DNA from: Candidatus Binatus sp.
Lineage (GTDB): Bacteria; Desulfobacterota; Binatia; Binatales; Binataceae
Assembly (NCBI RefSeq): GCF_036567905.1
Contig: NZ_DATCTO010000076.1
Span: 1 to 38,721 of the forward strand
DNA: 38,721 nt
Reading direction: 5' to 3'
Numbering within the stretch: position 1 is the first letter of the stretch; every line of letters starts with the position of its first letter. Positions 7,372-16,716 of this stretch are shown in pieces. The translations under genes were made by a program, and so were the position numbers. The notes beneath the pieces were generated by a model, which did no database searches, was not told the DNA's origin, and worked only from the letters and a program-made list of their open reading frames with translations.

Positions 7372-7929
7372 CTATTGGGCGGAAGCGGGCTTTGCCGTCT
7401 CGTCAAGGACGGGCGCCGGAGTTGCGGGCGCAGACTGAAATCCGTCGGGCAGATCCCGCGTCGGCGAAATTCGAATCACGACTATCTGGCCTGAATCCAG
7501 CTTGGCGCGAGTGGGACGGGCATAGCCGATTCGCGCGAGCATATATTTCTTGGGGTAACCCGCGATCACCTGGTCCTGCAGCGCCTTGTCCTCGACGATT
7601 TCCGCTTTGCCGATGAACGCCGGGCCGGTGCGCGAGCCAATCCATACGAGCGCCGGGCTGCCGCGCTTGATTCTCCTGGCCTTCCAGCTGGCCGGCGAGG
7701 TTTCGATCAGGACCTGGTTGTCGCCGGTGGTAATGAACCAAACCGGCGCGGCTTGGCTCTGGTTGCCGTCTTTGCGAACCGTTGCAATATAGATGTAGGT
7801 GGACTTGGCAAGCGCGCCGGCGTCGCGCGGTGAGGCGGCGGCGATCGCGGTCGCGGCGGGAGCGACGAGGGCGGCCAGGAGAACGGCTGCGGCCATGAGA
7901 TGAGAACGATTGGCAGCGGAAATTTTCAT
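7372..7929 (-). CDS. Exported pyridoxamine 5'-phosphate oxidase-like (FMN-binding split-barrel) protein
   Basis: The 185-aa product has an N-terminal signal sequence (MAAAVLLAALVAPAATAIAAA, from residue 11) and then a segment typical of the PPOX-like split barrel. ALAKSTYIYIATVRKDGNQSQAAPVWF is followed by NQVLIETSPASWKARRIKRGSPALVWIG, i.e. strand, substrate loop and the 'K.r.i...p...l' pattern. Family members bind flavins, F420 or haem, and an exported member is unusual. The ATG at 7929 has GGAG 6 bp upstream. An alternative ATG at 7941 directly abuts the stop of the upstream VWA gene. The tight spacing makes it the next gene of the MoxR-VWA operon. The tail is Pro/Ala-rich. Confidence 0.65.
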   Translation of the reverse strand: MKISAANRSHLMAAAVLLAALVAPAATAIAAASPRDAGALAKSTYIYIATVRKDGNQSQAAPVWFITTGDNQVLIETSPASWKARRIKRGSPALVWIGSRTGPAFIGKAEIVEDKALQDQVIAGYPKKYMLARIGYARPTRAKLDSGQIVVIRISPTRDLPDGFQSAPATPAPVLDETAKPASAQ

Positions 7930-7943
7930 GCAGCGCTCCATCG

Positions 7944-10529
7944 TCAATCGCCGAGATAGCGGCGACGCACAAACACTTCTCCCAGGAACAGCATGATCAC
8001 CAGGGGAATCAGCCACGGATCCGCGTTGCGGCGAAAGGCCACGGTCTGGCCATTATGGCGGACAATTGTCGCGGCCGGCGCGTCGAACGCGCCGTGGGTC
8101 GCGGTTGATAGGCGGCGCAGCAGTTCGAGATTGGGCGGTTTGATGCGTAGCTCGGCGCTGTCGGCCGGAATCGATCCGGCGGCGGCGAATTCGCGCTGCT
8201 CGAGGATTTTTTCGGAATCGCCCGCTTTGAACATCAACGTCGCGGCGTACTTGCCGCGTGGCAGCGGCCCGACTTCGCCCCGATAGATCGAGGCGTCGGC
8301 CTCGGTCATCGCAACGTCGATGGCGCGTCCCGGCCCGGTGATCCGGCAGACCAGGTCGCTGACGGGATTGCGATCGGCCCTTTCAGCCTCGACCGTGATC
8401 GATCCGTCAGGCGCGCCATGGACGCGCATCGTGAACATCCCGGAGTCGCCCTGGCGCATCGTCCAACTCGCCACCTGCGACCAGAATTCCGCGTAGCGGT
8501 TCCATCGAATCCAGCTCAGTGTGGCAAGCGAATCGGGTACGGCGGCGAAAATCGCGGTGCGGCCGAGTCCATACTGCCACGCCGCGAGCAGCGGCGCAGA
8601 TTTGCCGGCGCGCGCGACTTTGAGCGCGACTTGCGCACCGTCCTTGGGCTCGGCGGCGGCGAAGAAATCTATCGGCGGAATCTCCTTGATGCTGATCCCG
8701 GAGAGCATCGTGGTTGCCTCGCCGGCTTCGACGGTGGTGCGATCGGGCTTGCGCCGGTTCATCGCCTGGCGCGTCAATCCGACCAGCAGCAGCGGCAACT
8801 TCTCGATATCCTGCACGCGATAGAAGACGCCGCCGGTCGCCTGCGCGAAGTCCTGCAGCAAGCGCAGATTGGCGAGGTCGGGGCCGATGCGGATGGTCGA
8901 GACCGGAATGTGCTGGCGGGCGAATTCGGCGATCAGGTCGTCGTGGTCCTGATACTGGCGGTTGGTGTCGCCGTCGGTGAGCAGAATCACCTGGCGCACC
9001 GCGATGCCGCTCTGCAGAATCTCGCGTTCGGCGATTTCGAGCGCCTCCTTGAAGTCGGTGCCGCCGCCGGGTTGCAGGCGATCGATGCGGTTTTCGAGCT
9101 CGCCGCGATCTTCGCCGAGCGGCTGCAGATGCGCGAGCACGTACGGCTGCGAATCGAACGCGATCACGCCGGCTAAATCAGTATCGTCGAGCTGGCGCAG
9201 CAGCGCGATCGCGGCTTGCTTGGCGTAGCGAATTCGCTCGCCGTCGCGCACCGCCGGATAGCGCGAGTCGTAACTCATCGAGTTCGAGCGATCGATGCAG
9301 AGGTAAACGGCAATCGGCTCGCGCGAGGGCGGCGGCGGTTGCGGCACAAACTTTACCGGCAAGGCCTTTTCCAACTCGCCGCCGGCCAGTGTCTCCTGGC
9401 GCAAGGTGTCGCCCGTGACGACCAGTCCGCCGCCGTAGTCGGCGACGTAGCGATTGAGCGCGTGCTGCGCCGCGGGCGTCAGCGATCCCTCGGGCACGTC
9501 GTCGAGGATGACCAGTTGATAGGGCAGGTAATCCACCGGGTGTTCGCTCAGGCTGCGGGGCGACACGAAATCGATCTGGTAGTTGCGCATCTTGAGCGCG
9601 GTTACGAGGCTTTCCGGCGGCGTGCTCGAGGCGATCAGAATCCGCGGCGCGCCGGTCACCGAAATCGCGGCCTCGACCCGCGGATTCAACGCCACCCGCG
9701 GAGCAGCAATCGAGACTTCCGCGCTCATCAAGTATGCACCCGCGCGCTCCAGCCGATAGGGCAGCTCGAAGCGGTTCAGCCCCGGCTTCAGCGTGATCGA
9801 TTCCCCGCCGACGGCAGTGCCGTCGCGGTAGAGCTTGAGTATGGCTGCGACCGCAGACCGCGATTCGCTGTCAACGTCGATTCTGAATGCAAAGCGCTGA
9901 TCGGCGCGGATCGTGTCCGGGGAATAGAAATTGGTGACCGCAATTCTCTCGGTAGCCGACGGCGGCGGCGCGGCGGCGAAAATTCGCACACCGTCCTCGA
10001 GCATCGCGGGAACCTCCGCCGCCGCGGAATCCTCGGTTTCGTTGCCGTCGCTCAGCAGCACGATTCGCTTGTCCGCTTCCGGCGCAAACAGGCTTTCGGC
10101 CGCGGTCAGCGCGCCGGCAATATTGGTGGCCCCTTCATCGGCGCCGTGGCCGAAATGCCCCAGCAGCCGGGGATCCGTCAGCGGTGCAAGCAACCGCGCG
10201 TCGCGGCCAAAACCTACAATCCCGAGCTGGTCGCCCGGAGCCATCGCGGACTTCAACTGTTCGACCTGGCCGCGCATCCAATCCTGCTGATCGGGCGACA
10301 CCGAGCGCGACTCATCGAGCGCCACGACCACCGCGACGCTTTGCGCGGCGATACGCCCTGGAATGCGCAGCCCCGCGAGCATCGCGACCAGCGCTACAAC
10401 GCACAGCGCGCGAAGTGTCGCCGCCGCAGCGCCCGCCAGCCGCATTCCGCCGCGCATCGCGACAATTCCCGGCGCCACGGCCACCGCCGCGAGCAGCAGC
10501 AGCCACAGCAGATGCGGCCGATCAAACAT
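7944..10529 (-). CDS. Membrane-anchored protein with two VWA domains and an amidotransferase-like middle
   Basis: At 861 aa this is the largest protein of the operon. Two N-terminal membrane segments (about 7-23 and 36-54) precede a first VWA domain with the metal-site motif D72xS74xS76. A Rossmann/class I amidotransferase-like segment (about 295-380, LILDDVPEG, YGGGLVVTG) lacks a catalytic Cys triad. A second VWA domain follows with D413xS415xS417 and GGGTDF later. A C-terminal membrane segment (about 840-856) is followed by a basic tail. This layout matches the large VWA proteins found with BatA/DUF58/MoxR sets. They probably act with the MoxR ATPase as a chaperone or protein-maturation complex at the inner membrane. 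The start at 10529 overlaps the upstream stop by 8 bp, so translation is likely coupled. The long frame extends 10 codons further without reason. Confidence 0.85.
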   Translation of the reverse strand: MFDRPHLLWLLLLAAVAVAPGIVAMRGGMRLAGAAAATLRALCVVALVAMLAGLRIPGRIAAQSVAVVVALDESRSVSPDQQDWMRGQVEQLKSAMAPGDQLGIVGFGRDARLLAPLTDPRLLGHFGHGADEGATNIAGALTAAESLFAPEADKRIVLLSDGNETEDSAAAEVPAMLEDGVRIFAAAPPPSATERIAVTNFYSPDTIRADQRFAFRIDVDSESRSAVAAILKLYRDGTAVGGESITLKPGLNRFELPYRLERAGAYLMSAEVSIAAPRVALNPRVEAAISVTGAPRILIASSTPPESLVTALKMRNYQIDFVSPRSLSEHPVDYLPYQLVILDDVPEGSLTPAAQHALNRYVADYGGGLVVTGDTLRQETLAGGELEKALPVKFVPQPPPPSREPIAVYLCIDRSNSMSYDSRYPAVRDGERIRYAKQAAIALLRQLDDTDLAGVIAFDSQPYVLAHLQPLGEDRGELENRIDRLQPGGGTDFKEALEIAEREILQSGIAVRQVILLTDGDTNRQYQDHDDLIAEFARQHIPVSTIRIGPDLANLRLLQDFAQATGGVFYRVQDIEKLPLLLVGLTRQAMNRRKPDRTTVEAGEATTMLSGISIKEIPPIDFFAAAEPKDGAQVALKVARAGKSAPLLAAWQYGLGRTAIFAAVPDSLATLSWIRWNRYAEFWSQVASWTMRQGDSGMFTMRVHGAPDGSITVEAERADRNPVSDLVCRITGPGRAIDVAMTEADASIYRGEVGPLPRGKYAATLMFKAGDSEKILEQREFAAAGSIPADSAELRIKPPNLELLRRLSTATHGAFDAPAATIVRHNGQTVAFRRNADPWLIPLVIMLFLGEVFVRRRYLGD

Positions 10530-12417
10530 GGCGCATCCCCCAGCGGCCGGCGTGGCCAATCAGCATCGCGGATTCAACCGTCAGCGCGAGCAACGCCAGC
10601 GCGAGCAAAATGAAAACCAGCGGCTGCGCTTCCCCGGCGGATTGCGCGTTCGATGCGGCAGCGGCCTTTTGGGCCGGCGCGCTCGCTTCGGCCTGCGACT
10701 TGGCGCCAAGGTCGGACTCGGCCGCGTCGTAATAGTTGGCGAACACCTGCGTCGTCTCTCCCCCCGACTCGACGGTGTAACGCCCGGCCTGCAGCGGACG
10801 GATTCGCACGCGGCCCCATTTGTCGGCCGTGACGGTGCGCGCGCTTGCGTCGGGCTGGGTGACGCGCGCGGTTGCGGTTGCGGCTACGCTCACATCAGCG
10901 CCGGTCGGCACGATCAAAATATCGCGCGGCGCGATCAGTTGCTTGATCAGATCGACCGTCAGCACCAGCGCGTCGAGATGATCGGGGGCGAGCAGAAGAT
11001 GATCGCGGACGTCGAATGCGAGCACGCCGACGCGACCGCCCGCACCACGCCCGATCGCGGCCAGCGGGATCGACCAATGAGCGGGGCCGGTTGCGGTCGC
11101 AATCAAGGCCATCCATTCGGGGATCGCTACGATTCGCGTCGCGCCCAGCGCCAGGGATTCGACGGCGGGTGCTTCGCCCATCGCGTCACCGCGAACATCG
11201 GCGCTCGCAATCGTTCCATTGACGGAGATTCCGATTGCGGCGGCGTACGGCAGGTTCTTCGCAAGTTGCGGCGGATAGATGAGCAGCGTGGACGCCGCCC
11301 CGGCCGCGGGCAAATAGCAATCGTGCATGACAGCCAGTTCGAGCGGCTTCGCGCCGGCGCCGGATGCGCGCGCATGCGCAAGATACTTGGCGGGATCGGC
11401 GGTCTCGATCTGGAAATTCGCGTTGACCGCGAGCAGCACGCGCGCGATATCGTCGCGCACCGCGGCGTCGGGCGAGAGGACCAGGGCCTGCGCCGCACGA
11501 TCGGACGGCGCGTAGGCGTAGCGGTTGTTGTCTGCGTCGATCGCATCGGGAGTCAGGATTCGCGCGTGCAGCACACCTCCCGACTTGAGCGGTCCGAACG
11601 GGACCACGACCTGTTCACGCGGCGCGAGCATCAGGGTCTGATGAAACTCCTCGCGGTTGCCGAGATCGATCGCCAGTTCGCAGGGATGAGGCCGCGCGGA
11701 GAAATTGCGAATCACGGCGCGGCCGCGCGTCGAGCCCGGGATGCCGGCATCGAGCGACACGATCGCCAGGTTGAAGTCGCCGGAACCGACCAGGTGGAAA
11801 TTTACCCGCGCGGTCGGGGCGGCGTCGGCCAAAATCGCAGCCGGGGGCGGCCGATCGGCAAACAGATCGATTTCCGAGGCGCCGCGCGCGCGAATCAGCG
11901 CCGCTCTCAGAGCCGCCGTGCGTGCGGGCAGCGCCATGGGAACCAAGTCGCCGAGCACCTTGCGCAGGTCAGCCAGGTTCGCGGTCTGCGGATGGCGCGC
12001 CTGCGCCTCGAGTGCGTATGCGATGACGCTGAACTCGTCTCCAGCCGGCGCTTGATCGATTATTTCCATCGCCTCCCGGCGGGCCTGGTCCAGTCGCGTG
12101 CCGGAGCCTTCGCGCGCGCTCATCCCGGCGCCGAGATCGAACACCAGCGCATGGATCCGGCCGTGACCGGGGGTGCGCGGCCTCATCACGTACAATCCCG
12201 CGATCGCCAGCGTCAGCGCCGTCAGCGCCGCCAGCTCGAGCCAGAACAGCGGGTCGATCCGCACGTGACGGACGCTCGCAACCGGCGCGGGCGCTTGGTC
12301 GAAGAGCATCAGGCTCGACACTTCGATGGTCGGACGCGAGCGAGCGCGCAGATAGATCAGCACCAACAGCGCGAGGCTGAGTCCATAGATGAAGTTCTGC
12401 GGATTGAGGAGACCCAC
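10522..12417 (-). CDS. BatA N-terminal domain protein with degenerate VWA domain
   Basis: The N-terminal LLNPQNFIYGLSLALLVLIYL, then a stretch ending in FWLELAALTALTLAIAGLYV, is the two-helix BatA (aerotolerance regulator) N-terminal domain. A VWA-like domain follows, but its metal motif reads D94-L-G96-A-G98 instead of DxSxS, so metal-dependent ligand binding is probably lost. A third hydrophobic segment (about 600-622) anchors the C-terminus. The gene starts with GTG at 12417, 2 bp after the stop of the DUF58 gene, and its 3' end overlaps the next gene by 8 bp. It probably forms a membrane complex with the two-VWA protein downstream and the DUF58 protein upstream. Confidence 0.8.
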   Translation of the reverse strand: MGLLNPQNFIYGLSLALLVLIYLRARSRPTIEVSSLMLFDQAPAPVASVRHVRIDPLFWLELAALTALTLAIAGLYVMRPRTPGHGRIHALVFDLGAGMSAREGSGTRLDQARREAMEIIDQAPAGDEFSVIAYALEAQARHPQTANLADLRKVLGDLVPMALPARTAALRAALIRARGASEIDLFADRPPPAAILADAAPTARVNFHLVGSGDFNLAIVSLDAGIPGSTRGRAVIRNFSARPHPCELAIDLGNREEFHQTLMLAPREQVVVPFGPLKSGGVLHARILTPDAIDADNNRYAYAPSDRAAQALVLSPDAAVRDDIARVLLAVNANFQIETADPAKYLAHARASGAGAKPLELAVMHDCYLPAAGAASTLLIYPPQLAKNLPYAAAIGISVNGTIASADVRGDAMGEAPAVESLALGATRIVAIPEWMALIATATGPAHWSIPLAAIGRGAGGRVGVLAFDVRDHLLLAPDHLDALVLTVDLIKQLIAPRDILIVPTGADVSVAATATARVTQPDASARTVTADKWGRVRIRPLQAGRYTVESGGETTQVFANYYDAAESDLGAKSQAEASAPAQKAAAASNAQSAGEAQPLVFILLALALLALTVESAMLIGHAGRWGMRHV

Positions 12418-12419
12418 GA

Positions 12420-13325
12420 TTATCTCACAATTCCGAGCCGCGGGAGTTCGCGCTCCATAATGCTATCCAGATTGCCCGCTCCGAACGCCTGCGCGTAAGT
12501 AATCGCGTGCGTCGTGCAGATCTCACGTATCCGCGCGGCTATCTTTTCGACCTTGCGCCGGATCGCGGCGGCCGTAGCCGGGCCCAGCACGGTCTCGCGG
12601 ACTTCGCCGGTCTCCGCGTCGCGCACGCGCAGCAGTCCCGATGGATACGAAGCGGTGCGCTCCTGCTCGCCCATCACGTGGACAACTTTTACCTCGTGGC
12701 GCGCCATCACCAGCCGCTTGAGCGCGTCTTCGACGTCGCTTTCATTGACGAGGAAATCCGAGATGACAACTACCGTCCCTGCCGGCCGGCGCTGCAGCAG
12801 CAATTGATCGACGGCCGCGCCCAGCCGGGTCTCGCCGCCCGCTTTCACCGACATCACGAACGGCCTGAAATTGAGGTATGACTCGCGGCGGCGATGAAAC
12901 GGCGTGGCGTCGAGCTTCATCGCCCCACGATGCATCGAGAATGCGCCGATTCGAACCGCGTCATTATCCGACATCCCGATGTACGCGAGCGACGCTCCGA
13001 TCGCCAACGCGAGCCCCAGCTTGTCGTCGCGCTCGGGCAATCCCATCGACGCACTGGCGTCCACCAGCGCGGTAACCTCGACCTGGCGATCGGCGCGGTA
13101 GGTTCGCAGCATCAATTCGTCAAACCGCGCGAACGCGTTCCAATCGAGAAAGCGCAAATCGTCGCCGGGCGCGTACGCCTTGAAATTTTCCGGTTCGATT
13201 CCGAGCCCCTGGATTCTGCCCAGCGCGCGCTGGCCCGCGCGCACCGTGCGGGCACGCTTGATACCCAGCACCAGGCGGTCGAGCTTGCGCAAAAATTCCG
13301 GCTCGAAAGCGCGTGCTTCGAGCAT
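12420..13325 (-). CDS. DUF58 domain protein (MoxR-associated, VWA-like)
   Basis: The DUF58 signature YAPGDDLRFLDWNAFARFDE (51-70) is intact and is followed by a VWA-like fold with the motif D89-A-S91-A-S93. The protein is cytoplasmic, with no membrane segment. The frame opens at 13379, but the ATG at 13325 starts a normal DUF58 N-terminus (301 aa) and lies 10 bp after the moxR stop, so it is chosen. Proteins of this family almost always sit beside MoxR AAA+ ATPases and are thought to be their partners or substrates. The position here, directly after moxR and before BatA-N, is the standard order. Confidence 0.85.
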   Translation of the reverse strand: MLEARAFEPEFLRKLDRLVLGIKRARTVRAGQRALGRIQGLGIEPENFKAYAPGDDLRFLDWNAFARFDELMLRTYRADRQVEVTALVDASASMGLPERDDKLGLALAIGASLAYIGMSDNDAVRIGAFSMHRGAMKLDATPFHRRRESYLNFRPFVMSVKAGGETRLGAAVDQLLLQRRPAGTVVVISDFLVNESDVEDALKRLVMARHEVKVVHVMGEQERTASYPSGLLRVRDAETGEVRETVLGPATAAAIRRKVEKIAARIREICTTHAITYAQAFGAGNLDSIMERELPRLGIVR

Positions 13326-13335
13326 CGCCGGCTGC

Positions 13336-14376
13336 CTATGGCTTCCCGGCGCGAACCGACTTGATGACGCGCTCGACAATGTGCGCGGCGTCGATTCCGT
13401 CGGCTAGCGCGGCGTAGTTGAGCATGATGCGATGGGCCAGTGCGGCGACCGCCACATGCTCGATATCTTCACGCGCGATATTGGCGCGCCCGTCGAGCAG
13501 CGCATGCACCTTGGCGCCCAGAATAAGCGCCTGCGCACCGCGCGGGCTCGAGCCGAACATCACGTAGCGATTGACCATCTCGTCGTGCACGGCGCTGGCT
13601 TGCTCGCTCACGAAGCGCGAGTTCTGAGGCTGCGTGGTTCGCACCAGTCGCGCCGCGTAGGTCTCCATCGCCGGCGCCACCATCACTTCGCGCACCAGCC
13701 TTTTGAGCGCCTCGATTTGCTCGGGCGCTTCGGTGGCGTGGAAAACCGCTTCGATCCCCGCTTCTTCGGGCCCGGTCGTCGAGGAGATGATTCGAGTCAG
13801 TTCGCCTTCGTCGGGATAGTTCAAACGGACTTTGAACAGGAAGCGATCGAGTTGCGCCTCAGGCAGCGGATAGGTGCCCTCCATCTCGATCGGATTGAGC
13901 GTCGCCATCACGAAGTACGGCGGTTTGAGGCGGTAGGTGGTGCCCGAAACCGTCACCTGCAACTCGGCCATCGCCTCCAGTAGCGCAGACTGCGTCTTGG
14001 GCGTCGCGCGATTGATTTCGTCGCCGAGCAGGATATGGCAAAACACGGGTCCCGGCGCAAAGCTGAACTCACGCCGCCCGTCGTCGCCCGACAGAATCAC
14101 GCGCGTGCCTGTAATATCGGCCGGCATCAGATCGACGGTGAATTGAATTCGGTTGAAGCTCAGATTGAGCGCCAGCCCCAGCGTTTTGACCAGCGTCGTT
14201 TTGCCCGTGCCGGGAACGCCTTCGATCAGCACGTGGCCGCCGGCGAACAGCGCCGACAGCAACTCCTCGACGGCCTGCTCGTGTCCGATGATCAGCTTGT
14301 GGATCTCGGCCTGGATCCGCCGGAACGTCCGGGCGAAATCCGCCACCGTTGGCGTTTCCGCCTGCACCTCGCTCAT
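13336..14376 (-). CDS. MoxR family AAA+ ATPase
   Basis: A 346-aa AAA+ protein. Walker A is GVPGTGKT (53-60), Walker B is LLGDEI (116-121), and sensor 1 with the MoxR hallmark is ATLNPIEMEGTYPLPEAQLD. An arginine-finger region and a C-terminal lid with GSSPRGAQALILGAKVHALL follow. MoxR ATPases act as chaperone-like remodelers with VWA-domain partners, four candidates of which are encoded in the window. The start ATG overlaps the stop of the upstream gene by 4 bp (ATGA). The downstream gene begins 10 bp after its stop. No regulatory site is evident inside the operon. Confidence 0.93.
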   Translation of the reverse strand: MSEVQAETPTVADFARTFRRIQAEIHKLIIGHEQAVEELLSALFAGGHVLIEGVPGTGKTTLVKTLGLALNLSFNRIQFTVDLMPADITGTRVILSGDDGRREFSFAPGPVFCHILLGDEINRATPKTQSALLEAMAELQVTVSGTTYRLKPPYFVMATLNPIEMEGTYPLPEAQLDRFLFKVRLNYPDEGELTRIISSTTGPEEAGIEAVFHATEAPEQIEALKRLVREVMVAPAMETYAARLVRTTQPQNSRFVSEQASAVHDEMVNRYVMFGSSPRGAQALILGAKVHALLDGRANIAREDIEHVAVAALAHRIMLNYAALADGIDAAHIVERVIKSVRAGKP

Positions 14377-15734
14377 CTTTCGAATACCCGTTTGATAGTA
14401 GTTCGATCTTCGGCCGGCACGGCGGCGCGCGCCACCGGCTCGTCCGGCTCCTGCTTCAGGCTGAGCGGCGCGCGCACTTTGGGCGGGACGTAGGCGTGAC
14501 CGGCGCCCTTCGCACCTTGATCGACGGGCCGCGCTTCGATTGCGATCTCGAAACCCTCGGTGCCGAACTTGGACGCCGCAGGTGCGCCGAACAGGCTGTC
14601 GGGATCGGCGCCGGTTCCGTGCGCCGCGCCGCCGTTGCCGCCATTCTCGCCGCTATGCTGAATCCCGCGATCGGTCGCGCGGTTGTCGTGATTGCCTGGG
14701 TTGTCCTCGCCGGAGCTGGCTTGCGCGCCCGACTCACCGTAGCCGCCGGGCGAAGACTTGGAATCGGGCTGGCGCGAATCGTCTTGCCTCGGCAGATCGA
14801 TCTCGCGGTTGGATTTTGGCTGGTCCTGTTTGAACTGTCCCGCGACGTCGCCATGCCGATTCTTCGGCGTCTCAGGAGCGCGATGAATTTCATTTTGAGC
14901 CTGATCGCCGCCCGCGTCGGCCAGGCGCAGGTTGAGGCGCTGCTTCGAGGCCGCCTGCTGTCCGGTAAGCCTGTTCTGCAAATGCCCGGCCAGGTCGCGC
15001 GCGCGATTCACCAGCTGGTTCAGCGAATTGCCGCCTGCCTCGCCATTCGCCGCGCCCTCCCGAGCCAATTTGTCCTCGAGCCGGCGCATGGTCGCGGGGT
15101 CTGCCGTGACCTGCATCCCCGATTCATCGCCCGGATCGGCCGGTCGCAGATGCAGGTCGTCCAGATCGACCGTCAGCTCGTCCTGCCCGCTGCCCCCGGC
15201 GATCTGTGGCGGGTGCTTGATTTTTGAAATCGGGATCGCGAGCGCCGCCAGCACGATTGCTCCGGCCAGCGGATAGATCGCGCGCGACACGCGCCGCTGC
15301 TCGATCCGCGCCCCCGCGAATTGGTCCTGATGGCCGAGTGTATCTTCAAGCAGGTACGCCCACAGCGAGCCGCGGTTCTGCTGATTCGCGAGCGCGACGA
15401 TCGTCGAGAGACGCCCCTTCAGCTCGGCCCGATCGTCGGCGATCGCGGCGGCACGCACCGCGCTGGCGCGCATCCGCCAGCCAGCGCCGACTGCGCCCGC
15501 GATGCCGGCGCAGGCAATAATCGCCAGCGCCGACGTGCCTGCCAGGAAAGCGAGCGGCGACAGCAGGTATGCACCGGCAAATACCGCGGCGCAGCCCGCG
15601 ATTGCGATCGCAAGCGTGTAGAAAATCGCGTGCTGCAGCGCCAGCGAGTTGAGTCGCGCGCGGACGGAACCTACCCGGCCCAGGATTCGCCCGAGTTTCT
15701 CGTCAGCTCGCCTGTCTTGTGAGGGAAACAACAT
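14373..15734 (-). CDS. Membrane-anchored hypothetical protein heading the MoxR operon
   Basis: Proteins in this position of moxR operons are often annotated DUF4175-like or 'hypothetical', and I cannot place this one firmly. From the ATG at 15734 (453 aa) there are two membrane helices near the N-terminus (about 33-55 and 56-78). A conserved-looking helical stretch with DDRAELKGRLSTIVALANQ and a third membrane helix (about 139-155) follow. A long, low-complexity, hydrophilic tail rich in Gly, Asp, Asn and Gln (about 240-400) comes next, with a final basic part. The frame is open to 15866. The chosen start is the first ATG giving a plausible protein and lies 85 bp from the upstream gene, but it has no clear ribosome site. 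The 4-bp overlap with moxR argues for joint expression. Confidence 0.65.
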   Translation of the reverse strand: MLFPSQDRRADEKLGRILGRVGSVRARLNSLALQHAIFYTLAIAIAGCAAVFAGAYLLSPLAFLAGTSALAIIACAGIAGAVGAGWRMRASAVRAAAIADDRAELKGRLSTIVALANQQNRGSLWAYLLEDTLGHQDQFAGARIEQRRVSRAIYPLAGAIVLAALAIPISKIKHPPQIAGGSGQDELTVDLDDLHLRPADPGDESGMQVTADPATMRRLEDKLAREGAANGEAGGNSLNQLVNRARDLAGHLQNRLTGQQAASKQRLNLRLADAGGDQAQNEIHRAPETPKNRHGDVAGQFKQDQPKSNREIDLPRQDDSRQPDSKSSPGGYGESGAQASSGEDNPGNHDNRATDRGIQHSGENGGNGGAAHGTGADPDSLFGAPAASKFGTEGFEIAIEARPVDQGAKGAGHAYVPPKVRAPLSLKQEPDEPVARAAVPAEDRTTIKRVFER

Positions 15735-15819
15735 CTGAAGGCGCCAAGCGCGTGGATCGTGGATTGAGGATAGTTTAGCCCGGCCGACCAAGCAACGACG
15801 ATTCTCCGGCCCTACTCCC

Positions 15820-16716
15820 TCAGCGCGATTCCTTGAGTCCGGCGTCGTCGGCCGCTCCCAGCGCAATCGCGGACCAGTCCAGATCGGCGCGCCCCTTGGC
15901 TATCGCCGAGATGAATCGATCGCGCAGCAGGCTCGCCATCGGCATCGGCGCGTTCGCCACGCCCGCGGTCTGCAGCACCAGGTCGATATCCTTGAGTCCG
16001 AGCGGCAGCCGAAAACCTGCCGGTGTGAACACCCCATGAGCTATGACCGGGCCGTAACCCTGGTACACCGGCGCCGCAAAGATCGTTTTGACCAGCATCT
16101 CGAGCGCCGCCGCCGGATCGACGCCGCTCTTGCGCATCATCGCGACTGCCTCACCCATCGCCTCGAGCGCCGCCGCGATCATGAAGTTGCCCGCGAGCTT
16201 CACCACATTCGCGGCGCCGGGATTGTCGCCAAAGTCGAATATGTCCTGCCCCATCGCCTCGATGATCGGTCTCACCTTGGTCTTGGCGTCGGCAGGCCCC
16301 GAAACGCAGACCCGCAACTGCTTCGCCTGTGCTTGGATCGGCCGTCCGAACACCGGCGCCGTAACCATCACGCTCCCGCGCGTCGCGTGATACGCCGCGA
16401 GTTCCCGCGTCGCCGCCGGCGACACCGTGCTCATCGCGATATGAATTCCATCGGGCGCAATTCGCTCGGCGAGCGCATCCTCGCCCATCACCAGCGCCTT
16501 GACCGAGGCGTCGTCGGCGAGCATCGAGACGACGATACCCCCCGGATGCGCGACGTCGCCGGCGCGGTCCGCGCGATGCGCACCCTTGGCAATGAGCGGC
16601 TCAGCCTTCGACGCGGTGCGATTGTAAACCGTCAGATGGTATCCCGCGGCGAGCAAGTTCGTCGCCATCGGCAGACCCATCGCGCCCAGTCCGACGAACC
16701 CGATTTTCTGTGTCAT
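15820..16716 (-). CDS. NAD(P)-dependent oxidoreductase of the 3-hydroxyisobutyrate dehydrogenase family
   Basis: The protein (298 aa) has the N-terminal dinucleotide motif GLGAMG (9-14), the substrate-site segment MSTVSP (95-100) and the catalytic-lysine region VVKLAGNFMIAAALEAMGEA (K173, N177). It is predicted to oxidise or reduce a beta-hydroxyacid with NAD(P). The usual DAPVSGG is replaced by TAPVFGRP (119-126), a variant seen in a broad side branch of the family that is not valine-degradation 3-HIBADH. Therefore mmsB should not be used as a name. It reads in the same direction as the MoxR operon 85 bp downstream and may be its first gene. It is divergent from the 2-oxoacid dehydrogenase operon. 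Confidence 0.85.
   Translation of the reverse strand: MTQKIGFVGLGAMGLPMATNLLAAGYHLTVYNRTASKAEPLIAKGAHRADRAGDVAHPGGIVVSMLADDASVKALVMGEDALAERIAPDGIHIAMSTVSPAATRELAAYHATRGSVMVTAPVFGRPIQAQAKQLRVCVSGPADAKTKVRPIIEAMGQDIFDFGDNPGAANVVKLAGNFMIAAALEAMGEAVAMMRKSGVDPAAALEMLVKTIFAAPVYQGYGPVIAHGVFTPAGFRLPLGLKDIDLVLQTAGVANAPMPMASLLRDRFISAIAKGRADLDWSAIALGAADDAGLKESR

Noticed and set aside
9216..10613. 465-codon plus-strand frame opposite the two-VWA gene
   Set aside because: Same mirror-frame effect. There are no recognisable motifs, and it overlaps a well-supported gene along its whole length.
10363..12498. 711-codon plus-strand frame opposite the BatA-N gene
   Set aside because: It is rich in Arg and of low complexity, the usual mirror frame of a GC-rich gene. 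The minus-strand frames there carry clear BatA-N and VWA domains.
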